Below are positions 57,282 through 64,000 of a stretch of DNA of 64,000 bases, piece after piece. How positions within the stretch are numbered: position 1 is the first letter of the stretch; every line of letters begins with the position of its first letter. The stretch spans positions 62,001 through 126,000 of the forward strand of contig NZ_JABZEO010000003.1 of NCBI RefSeq assembly GCF_013385175.1, given 5' to 3'. The position numbers were made by a program, and so were the translations under genes. The stretch is from Allochromatium humboldtianum. Lineage in GTDB: Bacteria; Pseudomonadota; Gammaproteobacteria; Chromatiales; Chromatiaceae. A model generated the notes under the pieces. The model saw only the letters and a list, made by a program, of their open reading frames with translations. It did not search any database and was not told where the DNA came from.

Positions 57282-58199
57282 TCAGATCAACCGCTTCGGC
57301 TGAACCTTTCCGTCGTCGCGGATCTCGCCGACGCCCAGGAAATGTGCCGAAGGATCATAGAGCCGGACCAGACCCTCGGTCGGCGCCTGGGGCACCAGCA
57401 CCGCTTGTCCCTGCCCGAGATAAAACGCGGTGTCGGCCGAGAGCTTCAGCGCCGGACAGTGTCCGAGCGCGCTGTCGAGCGGCAGCAGCAGGGCGTCGAG
57501 CGCGGCGAAATCCTCGGCTTCGGCGAGCGCGGCGATCTGTTCGCCGGTGACGAAGGTCACATCCGGCTCGGCATAGGGGCCGACGCCGGTGCGACGCAGC
57601 GCGCTCACATAGGCTCCACAGCCCAACGCACGCCCGATGTCTTCGGCCAGGGTGCGAACATAGGTGCCTTTGGAACAATGCACGTCGAGTTCGATCTCGG
57701 GCAGCTCCATCGACAGCAGTTCGAGCGCATGGATCTCGATGCGGCGCGTCTGGCGCTCGACTTCCAGACCCTGACGCGCCAGCTCATAGAGTCGCTGACC
57801 CTGATGTTTGACCGCTGAATACATGGGCGGCAACTGATCGATAGGACCAAGGAAACCAGTCAGCACCTCGCGCAGACGCGCTTCGGTCACGCCATCGATC
57901 GGCGCCCGCTCCAGCACCTCGCCCTCGGCGTCTCCGGTCGCGGTCGTCTCCCCGAGCTTGACGCGCACTCGATACCGCTTGTCGGCATCCAGCAAAAAGG
58001 CCGAGAACTTGGTCGAGTCGCCCAGACAACAGGGCAGCAGCCCGGTCGCCAAGGGGTCCAGACTCCCGGTATGCCCCGCCTTGGCGGCGCGATAATAACG
58101 CTTGACCCTTTGCAGGGCCTCGTTCGAAGACAGGCCCAGCGGCTTGTCCAGCAGCAGGATCCCGGTCACAGGGCGTCCCGAATTACGGCGGCGTCCCAT
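57282..58199 (-). CDS. truB: tRNA pseudouridine-55 synthase
   Basis: TruB makes pseudouridine 55 in the T-loop of tRNAs. The 305-residue protein has [21 protein letters not shown], the catalytic Asp in [34 protein letters not shown] and [23 protein letters not shown]. The C-terminal PUA-like part ends [16 protein letters not shown]. It starts five bases after the rbfA stop, consistent with the standard infB-rbfA-truB-rpsO-pnp order. Confidence 0.96.
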   Translation of the reverse strand: MGRRRNSGRPVTGILLLDKPLGLSSNEALQRVKRYYRAAKAGHTGSLDPLATGLLPCCLGDSTKFSAFLLDADKRYRVRVKLGETTATGDAEGEVLERAPIDGVTEARLREVLTGFLGPIDQLPPMYSAVKHQGQRLYELARQGLEVERQTRRIEIHALELLSMELPEIELDVHCSKGTYVRTLAEDIGRALGCGAYVSALRRTGVGPYAEPDVTFVTGEQIAALAEAEDFAALDALLLPLDSALGHCPALKLSADTAFYLGQGQAVLVPQAPTEGLVRLYDPSAHFLGVGEIRDDGKVQPKRLI

Positions 58200-58203
58200 G
58201 ATC

Positions 58204-58587
58204 TCAGTGCTCCTCTTCGGTCGCGGGCCGCTCCTGAGCGACGGCCTGTTCGATCAGGCTCGACAGATGCTCGCCCTTCGCGATCGATTCATCGTGGACG
58301 AAGTGCAGTTGCGGCATGGCCCTCAGCCGCACCTCCTGCGCCAGCGCATGGCGCAGGAAACCGGCGAGCTGCTTGTTGAGCAGCCTCTCCTGCGCCTGCG
58401 TGTCCTCGTCGCTGGGGAAGCAGGTGAAATAGACCTTGGCATGGGCCAGATCGCGCGTCACCCGCACCTCGTGCACCGTGATGTTGGCCAGACGCGGATC
58501 CTTGACCTGATCGCGCACCAGCACTGCCAAGGCGCGCTTCATCTCGGCGCCGATACGCTCGGTGCGGTCGAATTCACGTTCGTTCAC
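58204..58587 (-). CDS. rbfA: Ribosome-binding factor A
   Basis: RbfA is a KH-fold 30S maturation factor. The start is a GTG ([24 protein letters not shown]) overlapping the infB stop by 4 bases, giving 127 residues. [28 protein letters not shown] (in parts) and [24 protein letters not shown] are family-typical. Longer frames extend into infB and are rejected. Confidence 0.94.
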   Translation of the reverse strand: MNEREFDRTERIGAEMKRALAVLVRDQVKDPRLANITVHEVRVTRDLAHAKVYFTCFPSDEDTQAQERLLNKQLAGFLRHALAQEVRLRAMPQLHFVHDESIAKGEHLSSLIEQAVAQERPATEEEH

Positions 58588-61349
58588 AGGACGCGAGCCT
58601 TCTCGGTGCGCTCGAAGACTTCGATCTGGTCGCCGGGCTGCACATCGTTGTAGTTCTTCACGCCGATACCGCACTCCATGCCGTGCTTGACTTCGGCCAC
58701 GTCGTCCTTGAAGCGACGCAGCGATTCGAGCGCGCCCTCGTAGACCACGACGTTGTTGCGCAGCACGCGGATCGGGTTGTTGCGCTTGATGACGCCCTCG
58801 ACCACCATACAGCCGGCCACGGCACCGAACTTGGACGAGCGGAACACGTCGCGCACTTCCGCGAGACCGATGATCTCCTCGGTGACGATCGGACTCAAGA
58901 GACCCGAGATCGCCTGCTTCACCTCGTCGATCAGCTCGTAGATGATGCTGTAGTAACGCAGATCCAGGCCCTTCTCTTCGACCACGCGACGCGCGGCGGC
59001 GTCGGCGCGGACGTTGAAGCCGAGCAGGATCGCATTCGAGGTGACGGCCAGGTTGGCGTCGGACTCGGTGAGTCCGCCCACACCCGAGGCGACGATGGCG
59101 ACCTTGACCTCGTCGTTGGTGAGCTTGAGCAGGCTCTCGCGGAGCGCTTCCAGACTGCCCTGCACGTCGGCCTTGAGGATGAGGTTGACCGCCTTCTGCT
59201 CGCCGTCCTTGAGCTGGGTGAAGAGCTGATCGAGACTCACACCGCGCTGCTCGTCGAAGCGGTTCTGACGCGAGCGGGCGGCGCGGAACTCAGCCACCTC
59301 GCGGGCACGGCGCTCGTCGCTGACCGTGATGACATCGTCACCCGCGTTCGGCGTGCCCGACAGACCCAGCACCTGCACCGGGATCGAGGGACCGGCTGAT
59401 TCGACCGGCGAACCGGACTCGTCGAACATGGCGCGCACGCGGCCATATTCACCACCCGAGACGATGATGTCGCCGCGACGGAGCGTACCGGACTGCACCA
59501 GCACCGTCGCCACCGGACCGCGTCCCTTGTCGAGACTCGACTCGACGATGGCGCCGCGCGCCGGACCCTCGACCGGAGCCTTGAGTTCGAGCACTTCGGC
59601 CTGGAGCAGGATGGCGTCGAGCAGCTCGTCGATACCGAGACCGGCCTTGGCCGAGACCTTGACCATCATGGTGTCGCCGCCCCATTCCTCGGTCAGCACC
59701 TCGTACTGGGTCAGCTCCTGCATCACCTTGTCGGGGTTGGCCTCGGGCTTGTCCATCTTGTTGATGGCGACGATCAGCGGCACACCGGCAGCACGGGCAT
59801 GGTGGATGGCCTCGACCGTCTGCGGCATGACGCCGTCGTCCGCCGCGACGACCAGGATGACGATGTCCGTCACCTTGGCGCCACGCGCACGCATGGCCGA
59901 GAAGGCCGCGTGACCGGGGGTGTCGAGGAAGGACACCGTGCCCTTGTCGGTCTCGACGTGATAGGCGCCGATGTGCTGAGTGATGCCGCCGGCCTCGCCG
60001 GAGGCGACACGGGTGCGGCGGATGTAGTCGAGCAGCGAGGTCTTGCCGTGGTCGACGTGACCCATGATGGTGACGACGGGCGGACGCGGCAGCGCCTCGA
60101 ACTGACCCTCCTGCTCCTGCATCTCGTCGAGCAGCGTGCCCTCGGCGTCGCGCTCGTCGGCGACGACGGCCTTGTGGCCCATCTCTTCGACCACCAGGAT
60201 CGCGGTGTCGCGATCGAGGTTCTGGTTGATCGTGACCATCATGCCCTGCTTGAACAGCTCCTTGACGACCACGGACGCCTTGACCGACATGCGATTGGCC
60301 AGCTCGGCGACCGTGATGGCCTCGGGGATCTCGACCTCACGCACGACCGGAGCCGTGGGCTTCTGGAAGGCATGCTTGTCCTGGAGCTGCGGCTTGGAGG
60401 ACTTCTTGCGCCGACGCGGACCGCGACCACCGCCGGGACCATCGATGTCTTCGTACTCGCCGCGTCCGGCGACCGCGATATCGCGGACACGCACCGGAGC
60501 GGTCTCTTTGCGGACGACCTTCTTGGCCGGGCGGTCTTTTTCCTTCTCCTTCTCGACCGGCTCGACGGCCTTCTTCGCGGCCTTCTTCGGCTTGGCCGCT
60601 TCGGCGCGACGCGCGGGCGTCTCGGTCCCGGCTTCGTCGGCTTCGGCCGTCGCCTCGGCGCTGGGCTCCTCGGCCACCCCACGCGCCTGACGCTCGGCGG
60701 CCTCACGCTCAGCCTGCAAGCGGGCTTCTTCCTCGGCACGACGGCGCGCCTCGGCGGCCTGACGGCGCTCTTCCTCCAGGCGCGCTTCTTCCTCGCGGGC
60801 GCGGCGCTCCTGCTCTTCCTGATCGGCGAGACGACGCGCTTCCTGTTCGGCGCGCATCGCTTCCAGAGCCGCGCGCCGCCGCGACTCGTCGATCACGGCA
60901 CTGGTGGCGGCCGCGCGCTCGCGTCCGGCGCGGCTGCGATCATTGGATTGCCGCTTCGGTGCAGGCGTGCTGCCGGTACCCGGCTCGTCGGCGCGCTTGA
61001 CATAGGTGCGCTTGCGTCGGACTTCGACGCTCACCGTCTTGCCACTACCGCGCCCCGCCGGAGCCGGACGCGAATTCGGCGTATTGCTACGCGGAGCGGC
61101 CGCCGGCGGAACACGCAGTTCGCTGACCGACTTGCGCTTGATCGTGACCTGACCCGGGCCGCCGTCGGCCTCGCCCTCGTCCTTGCCGTGACTGCGGCGC
61201 AGATAGGCGAGCAGTTGGACCTTCTCCTGCTCCGTCAGCTTGGAGTCCGCATCACCGGCGCTGATACCGGCGTCCTTCAACTGGGTTAGGAGTCGCTCGA
61301 CCGGAATGCCGACCGTTGAGGCGAGTTGCTTGACCGTGACTTCACTCAT
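58584..61349 (-). CDS. infB: Translation initiation factor IF-2
   Basis: IF-2 delivers fMet-tRNA to the 30S subunit using GTP. The 921-residue protein has IF2-N domains at the N-terminus ([21 protein letters not shown]) and an Ala/Glu/Arg-rich charged linker of about 250 residues. The GTPase core follows, with G1 [17 protein letters not shown]3 DTPGHAAF and G4 [10 protein letters not shown]. Domains II-IV close with [10 protein letters not shown]. The linker contains long REEEAR-like helical repeats. It starts 18 bp after the nusA stop. Confidence 0.97.
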   Translation of the reverse strand: MSEVTVKQLASTVGIPVERLLTQLKDAGISAGDADSKLTEQEKVQLLAYLRRSHGKDEGEADGGPGQVTIKRKSVSELRVPPAAAPRSNTPNSRPAPAGRGSGKTVSVEVRRKRTYVKRADEPGTGSTPAPKRQSNDRSRAGRERAAATSAVIDESRRRAALEAMRAEQEARRLADQEEQERRAREEEARLEEERRQAAEARRRAEEEARLQAEREAAERQARGVAEEPSAEATAEADEAGTETPARRAEAAKPKKAAKKAVEPVEKEKEKDRPAKKVVRKETAPVRVRDIAVAGRGEYEDIDGPGGGRGPRRRKKSSKPQLQDKHAFQKPTAPVVREVEIPEAITVAELANRMSVKASVVVKELFKQGMMVTINQNLDRDTAILVVEEMGHKAVVADERDAEGTLLDEMQEQEGQFEALPRPPVVTIMGHVDHGKTSLLDYIRRTRVASGEAGGITQHIGAYHVETDKGTVSFLDTPGHAAFSAMRARGAKVTDIVILVVAADDGVMPQTVEAIHHARAAGVPLIVAINKMDKPEANPDKVMQELTQYEVLTEEWGGDTMMVKVSAKAGLGIDELLDAILLQAEVLELKAPVEGPARGAIVESSLDKGRGPVATVLVQSGTLRRGDIIVSGGEYGRVRAMFDESGSPVESAGPSIPVQVLGLSGTPNAGDDVITVSDERRAREVAEFRAARSRQNRFDEQRGVSLDQLFTQLKDGEQKAVNLILKADVQGSLEALRESLLKLTNDEVKVAIVASGVGGLTESDANLAVTSNAILLGFNVRADAAARRVVEEKGLDLRYYSIIYELIDEVKQAISGLLSPIVTEEIIGLAEVRDVFRSSKFGAVAGCMVVEGVIKRNNPIRVLRNNVVVYEGALESLRRFKDDVAEVKHGMECGIGVKNYNDVQPGDQIEVFERTEKARVL

Positions 61350-61367
61350 GGACTGACCTTTGTACCT

Positions 61368-62867
61368 CTATTCCTCTGGGGCATTCGCGAACATCGGCTC
61401 GCGCGCCTGCATGATCAAACGGGCGGCCCGCTCTTCGTCCATGCCCTCGATCTCCATGAGGTCGTCGACCGCCAGGTCGGCGAGATCGTCCAGGGTCTCG
61501 ATACCGCGCTCGGCGAGCCGCTCGACGAGTGTCTCGTCCATGCCCTCCAGCGCCGACAGACTCAGCCCACCCACTTCGTCGACTTCTTCGGTGGCGATGG
61601 CGCGCGTGACCAGAACGTCATTGGCGCGCTCGCGCAACAATTCGATGGTCTCGTCATCGAGTTCATCGATGGCGCGCATCTCCTCCAGCGGCACATAGGC
61701 CACCTCGTCGACGCTCGAAAAACCTTCCTCGACCAGGAGCGTGGCCAGCCCCTCGTCGATGCCCAACTGATCCATGAACACCTGCGCCGAGCGCCGGGCT
61801 TCCTGCTCGCTCTTGGCGGCGGCGTCCTTCTCGTTCATGACGTTCAGCTCCCAGCCGCTCAACTGGGTCGCGAGCCGGACGTTCTGACCGAAACGGCCGA
61901 TGGCCTGGGCCAGATTCTCTTCCTTGACGGCGACGTCCATGCTGCGCGCCTCCTCGTCGATGACGATGGAGACGACGTCCGCCGGCGACATGGCATTGAT
62001 GACGAACTGCGCCGGGTTCTCGTCCCAGAGGATGATGTCGACCCGTTCGCCGTTGAGTTCGTTGGAGACGGCCTGCACGCGCGAACCGCGCATACCGACA
62101 CAGGCGCCGACCGGATCGATGCGCGGGTCGCGGGTGCGTACCGCGATCTTGGCGCGCACGCCCGGATCGCGCGCGGCGCCCAGGATCTCGATCAGGCCCT
62201 CGCCGACCTCGGGCACTTCGAGTTTGAAGAGTTCGATCAGGAGCTCGGGCGCGGTACGGCTGACGAAGAGCTGCGGCCCCTTCTGTTCGGAGCGCACGTC
62301 ATAGAGATAGCCGCGCAGACGATCGCCCGGACGCACGGATTCGCGCGGGATGACGTGATCGCGCGGCACCAGCGCCTCGGCGTTGTTGCCCAGATCGAGC
62401 AGGATGGTGCCACGTTCGGCCTTCTTGACGATGCCGGTGACGAGCTGACCCTGGCGCGAGGCGAAGGCGTCGACGATCTTGGCGCGCTCGGCGTCGCGCA
62501 CCTTCTGCACGATGACCTGCTTGGCGGTCTGGGCGGCGATGCGGCCGAAGAGTTCGGACTCGATCTCCTCTTCCATGAAATCGCCGATGTTCAGATGCGG
62601 CTCCAGGATGGCCGCCGCCGAGGCGGTGATCTGGCGCGACGGCGCCTCCAGCCGGTTGTCCTCGGGATCGGGGACGATCTCCCAGCGCCGGAAGGAGCGA
62701 TAGTTGCCGGTCTTGCGATCGATGGACACGCGCACGTCGATTTCGCCGCCATGCTTCTTGCGGGTCGCCGAGGCGAGCGCCGCCTCGATCGCCTCGAAGA
62801 TCACGCCTTCGGGGACGTCCTTCTCGTTGGAGACGGCTTCAACGACATTCAGGATCTCTTTGCTCAT
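61368..62867 (-). CDS. nusA: Transcription termination/antitermination factor NusA
   Basis: NusA binds RNA polymerase and RNA and controls pausing, termination and antitermination. The 499-residue protein contains the N-terminal RNAP-binding domain, the S1 domain ([20 protein letters not shown]), KH domains ([33 protein letters not shown], in parts) and two C-terminal acidic repeats of the gammaproteobacterial type ([38 protein letters not shown]). It starts 49 bp after the rimP stop. Confidence 0.97.
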   Translation of the reverse strand: MSKEILNVVEAVSNEKDVPEGVIFEAIEAALASATRKKHGGEIDVRVSIDRKTGNYRSFRRWEIVPDPEDNRLEAPSRQITASAAAILEPHLNIGDFMEEEIESELFGRIAAQTAKQVIVQKVRDAERAKIVDAFASRQGQLVTGIVKKAERGTILLDLGNNAEALVPRDHVIPRESVRPGDRLRGYLYDVRSEQKGPQLFVSRTAPELLIELFKLEVPEVGEGLIEILGAARDPGVRAKIAVRTRDPRIDPVGACVGMRGSRVQAVSNELNGERVDIILWDENPAQFVINAMSPADVVSIVIDEEARSMDVAVKEENLAQAIGRFGQNVRLATQLSGWELNVMNEKDAAAKSEQEARRSAQVFMDQLGIDEGLATLLVEEGFSSVDEVAYVPLEEMRAIDELDDETIELLRERANDVLVTRAIATEEVDEVGGLSLSALEGMDETLVERLAERGIETLDDLADLAVDDLMEIEGMDEERAARLIMQAREPMFANAPEE

Positions 62868-62916
62868 TCCACCAATATCCAGCTTGAACCGCGGCCAGAG
62901 TGAAAAACGACGGGTG

Positions 62917-63393
62917 TCAGTGCGAATCCGGGCGCGCCCGGAAGTCGGGGATCAGACGGGCCGAGTCGATGCTCGTCAGGGGGATCTCCCAGTCGCGCTC
63001 CTCGGCGCGCAGTGCGATGCCGCTCGGCGCCAGTCCCAGGAGGACGCCTTCCAGCTTGCGCCGTCCCTCGACCTTCTCGCTCAGACGCACGCGAACCCGG
63101 CTTCCGGCGAAGCGCTCGAAATGCTCGGGGAACACCAGGGGGCGATCCAGGCCGGGCGAGGAGACTTCCAGGTCGTACTGATCCGAGATCGGATCCTCGA
63201 CATCCAGTACGCCGCTCAACTGATGGCTGACCGCCGTGCAGTCGTCCAGGGTGATGCCGCGCTCGTGGTCGATGTAGACCCGCAGCGTCGCTCCGCCGCC
63301 CTTCTGGAAATACTCGACGCCAACCAGTTCGTAGCCCAAGGGCTCGACGACACGTCGTGCCAGGAGTGTGAGTTGGCTGTCGGCCGGTTGCAT
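62917..63393 (-). CDS. rimP: Ribosome maturation factor RimP
   Basis: RimP assists late 30S assembly. The 158-residue protein uses ATG 63393 ([25 protein letters not shown]); the same frame is open 42 codons upstream through two terminator hairpins, so the longer version is rejected. [50 protein letters not shown] are diagnostic. First gene of the rimP-nusA-infB-rbfA-truB operon. Confidence 0.95.
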   Translation of the reverse strand: MQPADSQLTLLARRVVEPLGYELVGVEYFQKGGGATLRVYIDHERGITLDDCTAVSHQLSGVLDVEDPISDQYDLEVSSPGLDRPLVFPEHFERFAGSRVRVRLSEKVEGRRKLEGVLLGLAPSGIALRAEERDWEIPLTSIDSARLIPDFRARPDSH

Positions 63394-63413
63394 ACTGTGC
63401 GCCCCGTAGAAAC

Positions 63414-63435
63414 AAAAATTGGGCCATAGGCCCAA
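63414..63435 (-). terminator. Second terminator-like hairpin in rimP leader (T2)
   Basis: On the - strand TTGGGCC (63429-63435) and GGCCCAA (63419-63425) form a 7-bp stem with a 3-base loop and are followed by UUUUUG. It lies 21 bp before the rimP start and is formed after transcription passes T1. Such a late leader terminator suggests attenuation of rimP-nusA-infB. Confidence 0.65.
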
Positions 63436-63493
63436 CTTCATAACCATGCCCAAGCGTCCGGACGGCTGATCGGCGCCGTTTTTCGCGAGCGAT

Positions 63494-63514
63494 AAAAAAA
63501 CCCCGTAACGGGGT
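63494..63514 (-). terminator. First terminator-like hairpin in rimP leader (T1)
   Basis: On the - strand ACCCCG (63509-63514) and CGGGGT (63500-63505) pair over a 3-base loop, followed by seven U (63494-63500). The stem is short but G+C-pure and the U-tract is long. Transcripts from the promoter at 63567-63595 that end here would be about 65 nt. Confidence 0.7.
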
Positions 63515-63566
63515 CTCATGACGACGATTCTGTGTTACCGGATCCGCCTGTTCCTTAAGAAGCAGA

Positions 63567-63595
63567 ACTATACGCCCCAATTCAGGCGATTTCAA
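63567..63595 (-). promoter_or_regulatory. Sigma70-type promoter of the rimP-nusA-infB operon
   Basis: On the - strand TTGAAA (63590-63595), a 17-bp spacer and TATAGT (63567-63572) make a near-consensus promoter, one of the best in the window. The start point would be about 63560. It drives the leader containing T1 and T2 and then rimP. Confidence 0.7.
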
Positions 63596-63724
63596 GGCGC
63601 ACATCGAGGAAACGGCACGTTCACCCAGGCTCGAAGCCGGGGATCGTGCCATGCCTCGATCGGCCGTTGCGGCCTGCCAACGTCACCGGGCGCCCAGGGC
63701 GGGCGCCACGGTGAAGCGGTCGAC

Positions 63725-63994
63725 TCAGCGCATCGGAGGACCATAGACGCCGGGCGCATAGCCCGGTGCATAACCGGGCGCGTAGCCTGGGGCATAACCC
63801 GGCTGGCCGTAAGGCATCGCCGGCATGGGCATGGCCTCACGCATCTGGCCCCAGTACTGGCGCATCCGCTCGTCGGCCTCGCGACGCATGGCTTCGTACT
63901 GAGCCATCATCTCGGCACGCTGCTGCTCACGCTGAGCGGCCCATTCGTTGGCCGGCATCCGCGCCATGGGGGCACGCTCGCTCGGAGCAGACAT
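63725..63994 (-). CDS. Small Met/Gln/Tyr-rich protein with PGYA repeats (may extend beyond right edge)
   Basis: An 89-residue product if the ATG at 63994 is used; the frame remains open to the window edge, so the true start may lie outside. Residues about 15-55 form a charged helical, possibly coiled-coil region (WAAQREQQRAEMMAQYEAMR). Residues 65-82 consist of four PGYA units plus PG. Low-complexity Gly/Tyr/Pro repeats after a helix recall sulfur-globule envelope proteins of purple sulfur bacteria, but there is no decisive motif and that is a guess from composition. No signal peptide is visible in this fragment. Confidence 0.6.
   Translation of the reverse strand: MSAPSERAPMARMPANEWAAQREQQRAEMMAQYEAMRREADERMRQYWGQMREAMPMPAMPYGQPGYAPGYAPGYAPGYAPGVYGPPMR
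63755..63802. repeat. Four tandem 12-bp units encoding PGYA
   Basis: Four 12-bp copies run head to tail inside the small right-edge gene, each encoding Pro-Gly-Tyr-Ala on the - strand. The units differ at only one to three bases, mainly at silent positions, which indicates selection for the peptide after an older duplication. Confidence 0.8.
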
Positions 63995-64000
63995 GGCGGG

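Larger units (their letters stand above)
63394..63724. other. Intergenic region between rimP and the PGYA-repeat gene
   Basis: Besides the promoter and the two terminators listed separately, this 331-bp stretch shows no tRNA-like cloverleaf on either strand. In E. coli a tRNA-fMet gene (metY) occupies the equivalent place upstream of rimP, and it is absent here. The part 63601-63724 next to the PGYA gene shows no clear element. Confidence 0.6.

Noticed and set aside
62917-63519. RimP with a 42-residue N-terminal extension
   Set aside because: The extension would be encoded by both terminator hairpins and their U-tracts; family members start near [11 protein letters not shown].
63394-63724. 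tRNA gene upstream of rimP
   Set aside because: Inspected for a metY-like or tRNA-Leu gene on both strands; no T-loop GGTTC-like arm or CCA end in suitable position was found.

Overview
The window is high-GC gammaproteobacterial DNA with dense, mostly single-copy chromosomal genes. It contains the rimP-nusA-infB-rbfA-truB-rpsO-pnp cluster, a bioB-F-H-C-D operon, phosphoketolase, a nickel ECF transporter, and many c-di-GMP/HDOD signalling proteins, one of them blue-light (BLUF) sensing. This suits a phototrophic purple sulfur bacterium of the Chromatiaceae (Allochromatium-like). That placement is inferred from gene content and style; no photosynthesis or sulfur-oxidation gene lies in the window. 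I see no rRNA, tRNA, CRISPR array, intact transposase or prophage.

Layout. 1-3.3 kb: a hybrid histidine kinase (truncated by the left edge) and an HDOD protein. 3.3-8.8 kb (- strand): a tightly coupled export cassette, DUF2333 protein > ABC ATPase > double-FtsX permease > HlyD adaptor. 8.8-9.3 kb: a non-coding stretch carrying two IS200/IS605-type terminal palindromes. 9.3-12.2 kb: tandem GH57 glycoside hydrolases. 12.4-17 kb: a Lys-rich DUF2934 protein, a CheX-like DUF3334 protein, and a five-domain protein (periplasmic-binding-like, PAS, GGDEF, EAL, BLUF). 17.2-26.5 kb: an LTA-synthase-like enzyme, a TumE-type toxin-antitoxin pair with palindromic promoter, dusA, an EamA transporter, an EAL/HDOD protein, an APH-like kinase fused to a P-loop kinase, a DUF2892 protein and rimO. 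26.7-34.9 kb: a 45-residue Cys-rich membrane peptide, a LysE exporter, phosphoketolase, and a circularly permuted ATP-grasp/alpha-E fusion with transglutaminase.

34.9-40.5 kb: comF, then bioBFHCD behind a BirA-type operator and interrupted by a palindromic extragenic element. 40.6-44.8 kb: a PBP4-like peptidase, a lipoprotein trypsin-like protease, a SPOR protein and a coiled-coil protein. 44.9-48.5 kb: nikKMLQO with a NikR-type palindrome in its promoter; nikR itself lies 2.4 kb downstream beyond a HerA-like ATPase. 51.4-53.8 kb: a second, split copy of the alpha-E / ATP-grasp pair. 53.9-63.4 kb (- strand): rnk, then pnp, rpsO, truB, rbfA, infB, nusA, rimP in reverse map order. A perfect 14-bp hairpin lies before pnp, a palindromic repeat lies between truB and rpsO, and a strong promoter plus two tandem intrinsic terminators precede rimP. 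The right edge holds a PGYA-repeat protein.

Themes. Regulatory circuits can be read directly from DNA for biotin (BirA), nickel (NikR), the toxin-antitoxin pair, pnp and the nusA operon. Second-messenger proteins are over-represented. Peptide-ligase-like ATP-grasp/alpha-E genes occur twice, and the fused copy has lost residues present in the split copy.
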